Assembly: GCF_000152965.1 (NCBI RefSeq)
Contig: NZ_CH902583.1
Location: 569,676 to 633,675 of the forward strand
Direction of reading: 5' to 3'
Length of the DNA: 64,000 nucleotides
Origin: Roseobacter sp. MED193
GTDB taxonomy: Bacteria > Pseudomonadota > Alphaproteobacteria > Rhodobacterales > Rhodobacteraceae
The position numbers and the translations under genes are program-made. Below the pieces are notes generated by a model. The model was given only the letters and a program-made list of their open reading frames with translations. It searched no databases and had not been told where the DNA came from. This document shows positions 62,164 through 64,000 of this stretch, piece after piece (positions within the stretch are counted from its first letter, which is position 1; each line of letters begins with the position of its first letter).

Positions 62164-63015
62164 TTAGTTACGGACCGACGGGCCTTCGACCGCCAGGCCA
62201 TTGCCACGCGAGGCGACATAGAGCTCAAGCGCGACAAAATCGGCAGAGCCAGGCTTGTAGGTCTCGGCGCGGGTGTCGCGCACACAGCCTTTGAAACGCG
62301 CATGCACGTTGTTGAGCTTGGCGTTCTTCAGACGGTAGGTCGGGAAACCATTGATCTGGCCCTGGCTCAGGTGGTCTGCACGGATCATCAGGCCATAGCT
62401 GTCCTCGTGGCAATTGGCACAAGAAAGTTCCAGCTGACCGGTGCGGGCATAGTACATTTCCTTGCCCTGTTCCCAGACCGATTGCACGGGTCCGTCAATG
62501 GCCACATTGACCGGCATGCCGCGTGACTGCACCGAGATCAGCGCCTCCATCGCGGTCATGTCACCCCCAGTGTATTTCCAGGCCTTGGCCCCCATCTGGT
62601 TCTCGCGACAGTCATTGACCTGCATCGCCAGCGTCCGGACTTCGCCAGCCTGCTCATTCCACTTTGGATAGACCGCGCGCACACCGGCCATGCTCTCCTC
62701 CACGTCATCATGACAGGAGGCGCAGGATTTCTCCTCGGTGCCCTCAACGGTGTTCCAGGCATCAAAAGCCTTGTCGACAAAGACCATTGCAGGGTTTTCG
62801 AAATCGTCCATCTGCAGGGCCTGGGTCTCATCAGAGCGGAAGTGCCAGCCTGACATCACCTCATCCATAACATCCGACAGATGCGCAGGAGCGGCGGTTT
62901 TGGTCACCAGGGTTTCTTCTTCGTTGAGTACCAGCGTGTCGTCATCCGCATCTGCATGGGCAGAAAGCGGCAAGCTGAGTGCGACAGCAATGGCGGTAAG
63001 CGCCTTATAGTTCAT
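62164..63015 (-). CDS. soxA: SoxA, di-haem c-type cytochrome
   Basis: 283 residues, signal peptide (ALTAIAVALSLPLSAHA), haem motifs CASCH (about 98) and CANCH (about 200), and the distal cysteine ligand in FKGCVRD typical of SoxA, used as haem ligand and as the persulfide carrier. With SoxX it attaches thiosulfate to SoxY. GGGAGGACAAGGA before the ATG. Confidence 0.96.
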   Translation of the reverse strand: MNYKALTAIAVALSLPLSAHADADDDTLVLNEEETLVTKTAAPAHLSDVMDEVMSGWHFRSDETQALQMDDFENPAMVFVDKAFDAWNTVEGTEEKSCASCHDDVEESMAGVRAVYPKWNEQAGEVRTLAMQVNDCRENQMGAKAWKYTGGDMTAMEALISVQSRGMPVNVAIDGPVQSVWEQGKEMYYARTGQLELSCANCHEDSYGLMIRADHLSQGQINGFPTYRLKNAKLNNVHARFKGCVRDTRAETYKPGSADFVALELYVASRGNGLAVEGPSVRN

Positions 63016-63090
63016 TCCTTGTCCTCCCTTGGGTATCCATCCGGGCCGCCAAAGCGGCCAGGATGCCGTGCCTTTGAGATCCGGAAGGGA

Positions 63091-63420
63091 TCAGGCCATA
63101 GCGATCGACTTGGTCGCGTCGTAGACTGACCCGTCATCATCATACCAGGTGAATTTGAAGTCACCGGCTTCGGGCACCAGGGCCTCGAACTGGAAATAGG
63201 GGTTGGTCGAAACCGCAGGTTCGATGGTGATATCGGTCACCAACTGGCCATTGAATTCGCAGGTAAAGCGGTTGATGATCGAGCGCGGAATGACATTGCC
63301 TTCTTTGTCTTTGCGCTGACCGCTTTCCATCTGGTGGCTAATCAAGGTCTTGATAGTGATCGCCTCACCAGGGGTTGCCTTCTTGGGGACTTTGACGCGG
63401 GGTTTTACACCGGATGCCAT
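63091..63420 (-). CDS. soxZ: SoxZ, partner of the sulfur carrier
   Basis: 109 residues, immunoglobulin-like fold without signal peptide: KPRVKVPKKATPGEAITIKTLISHQMESGQRKD and ITIEPAVSTNPYFQFEALVPEAGDFKFTWYDDDG are canonical. Exported by riding on SoxY's twin-arginine signal. GAAGGAG before the ATG. Confidence 0.97.
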   Translation of the reverse strand: MASGVKPRVKVPKKATPGEAITIKTLISHQMESGQRKDKEGNVIPRSIINRFTCEFNGQLVTDITIEPAVSTNPYFQFEALVPEAGDFKFTWYDDDGSVYDATKSIAMA

Positions 63421-63487
63421 GTCTTAAACTCCTTCGTATTCAGGCCTTTTCACAGGCCACAATCGGGTCGCAGCGGGGCGGAATGCC

Positions 63488-63910
63488 TTAGCCGCCGCAA
63501 CCGCCGATGGTCACTTTCACAGCAGCGCTTGCCTTGGCAAAGCTGCCGTCGGCCAGCTTGGCGATCGCTACCACATCCTGGGTGCCTGCCAGGCGGATCC
63601 GGGTGGAGGCAGATTGGCTGCCAGCCAGCGGGCCAAAGTTGAAGGTTGCAACACCAGGGGTTGGGTTACCGGTGGCCAGAACCATGATCGCAGTGGCACC
63701 AGGCGCATCGACCGAGATTGGCACGGTATTGCCGTTTTCAGCAATCTCCGGCGCAGTCAGTTCAATTCCGGTGTCGGCCATTTCAGCGCCACCAGTAAAT
63801 TCGGCAATCCGATCATCAACAACGCTGGCGCTGGCGCGCAGCGGCAGGACCGTCATCACAGCAGCACCCAGGGCCAGGCCCAGGGTCTCACGGCGTGAGA
63901 ACTCCATCAT
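63488..63910 (-). CDS. soxY: SoxY, covalent sulfur carrier
   Basis: 140 residues: twin-arginine signal (SRRETLGLALGAAVMTVLPL) and the C-terminal IGGCGG, whose cysteine C138 carries the sulfur substrate through the cycle. AAAGGAG precedes the start. Followed by soxZ 67 bases later. Confidence 0.97.
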   Translation of the reverse strand: MMEFSRRETLGLALGAAVMTVLPLRASASVVDDRIAEFTGGAEMADTGIELTAPEIAENGNTVPISVDAPGATAIMVLATGNPTPGVATFNFGPLAGSQSASTRIRLAGTQDVVAIAKLADGSFAKASAAVKVTIGGCGG

Positions 63911-63958
63911 ATGTCTCCTTTGACGTTTCGCAGAGCGACAGGGGGTTTCGCCCGCGCT

Positions 63959-64000
63959 TTACTCTTCTTTTAGGGTCGCAATGAATGCGATCACATCTTC
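63959..64000 (-). CDS. soxX: SoxX C-terminus (partial, cut by the window edge)
   Basis: Only the last 13 codons are in the window: EDVIAFIATLKEE then stop, matching the C-terminal helix of mono-haem cytochrome SoxX (typically ...DVVAYLLTLKE). The order X-Y-Z-A-B-C-D agrees with known sox clusters. Haem motif and signal lie beyond the right edge. Confidence 0.8.
   Translation of the reverse strand, partial: EDVIAFIATLKEE

Noticed and set aside
1-64000. tRNA, rRNA, CRISPR, prophage or IS elements
   Set aside because: No cloverleaf-like sequence, spaced direct-repeat array, transposase, integrase or terminal inverted repeats were seen on reading.

Overview
The window reads as a chromosomal segment of a marine alphaproteobacterium of the Rhodobacteraceae, Roseobacter group (relatives such as Phaeobacter, Leisingera or Ruegeria). 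The basis is the GC-rich codon use, the protein families present (GapR, NDUFA12, DUF2155, ScfR/RamB-type regulator, TRAP and ABC uptake systems, Sox thiosulfate oxidation) and GC-rich intercistronic repeats of a kind I associate with this group. No rRNA, tRNA, CRISPR array, prophage or insertion sequence was found. Nearly every gene is metabolic, transport or regulatory.

Layout. 1-320: decayed 3' end of a D-2-hydroxyacid dehydrogenase gene. 359-3523 (-): TRAP transporter dctPQM. 4067-13550 (+): acetate block: acetyl-CoA synthetase, a zinc-lid adenylate kinase 6 bases behind it, a DUF4212/SSS acetate-type symporter and a terminator, then a cNMP/CBS/DUF294 protein, a small membrane protein, a membrane-anchored PAS-exonuclease fusion and a flavin reductase. 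13672-25230: reductive pyrimidine degradation and uptake: substrate-binding protein, two permeases, a small overlapping membrane gene, ATPase, dihydropyrimidinase, ureidopropionase-type amidohydrolase, divergent RutR regulator, PreA, PreT and a RidA protein. Three RutR-like palindromes tie this block together. 25636-26824: GapR and two small conserved genes. 27209-29554 (+): persulfide dioxygenase, two YeeE/YedE sulfur transporters and a BLH-phosphatase-like protein. 29773-34655 (-): orphan FliM-like protein with a Gly/Asp repeat, then an SSS-type transporter fused to a histidine kinase, a small membrane protein and a single-domain receiver. 34751-41635: ScfR/RamB-type regulator facing a five-gene branched-chain-amino-acid-type (HAAT) ABC transporter.

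41874-45430: PepSY protein, b561-type cytochrome, membrane LuxR protein (TTG start), acyl-CoA synthetase, PAS-LuxR regulator. 45612-50734: accBC, aat, DUF2155, mlaD, NDUFA12, a VOC protein, RidA. 50898-52943 (-): clpX and clpP, each with its own terminator. 53285-57718: GlxA-type AraC regulator, a SAM methyltransferase with a regulatory domain, and an unrecognised Pro-rich membrane protein. 57889-64000 (-): soxXYZABCD, cut by the right edge inside soxX.

The most informative regulatory reading is that the sox cluster and the distant persulfide dioxygenase gene share ATTC-N8-GAAT-like palindromes placed in their promoters, which fits control by a sulfide/persulfide-sensing ArsR-type repressor (SoxR/SqrR/BigR) encoded outside this window. 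In sox, each palindrome lies just downstream of a terminator-like hairpin, suggesting three transcription units (XYZA, B, CD). The architecture most worth a second look is the two-TM/HAMP-like/PAS/DEDDh exonuclease in the acetate block.
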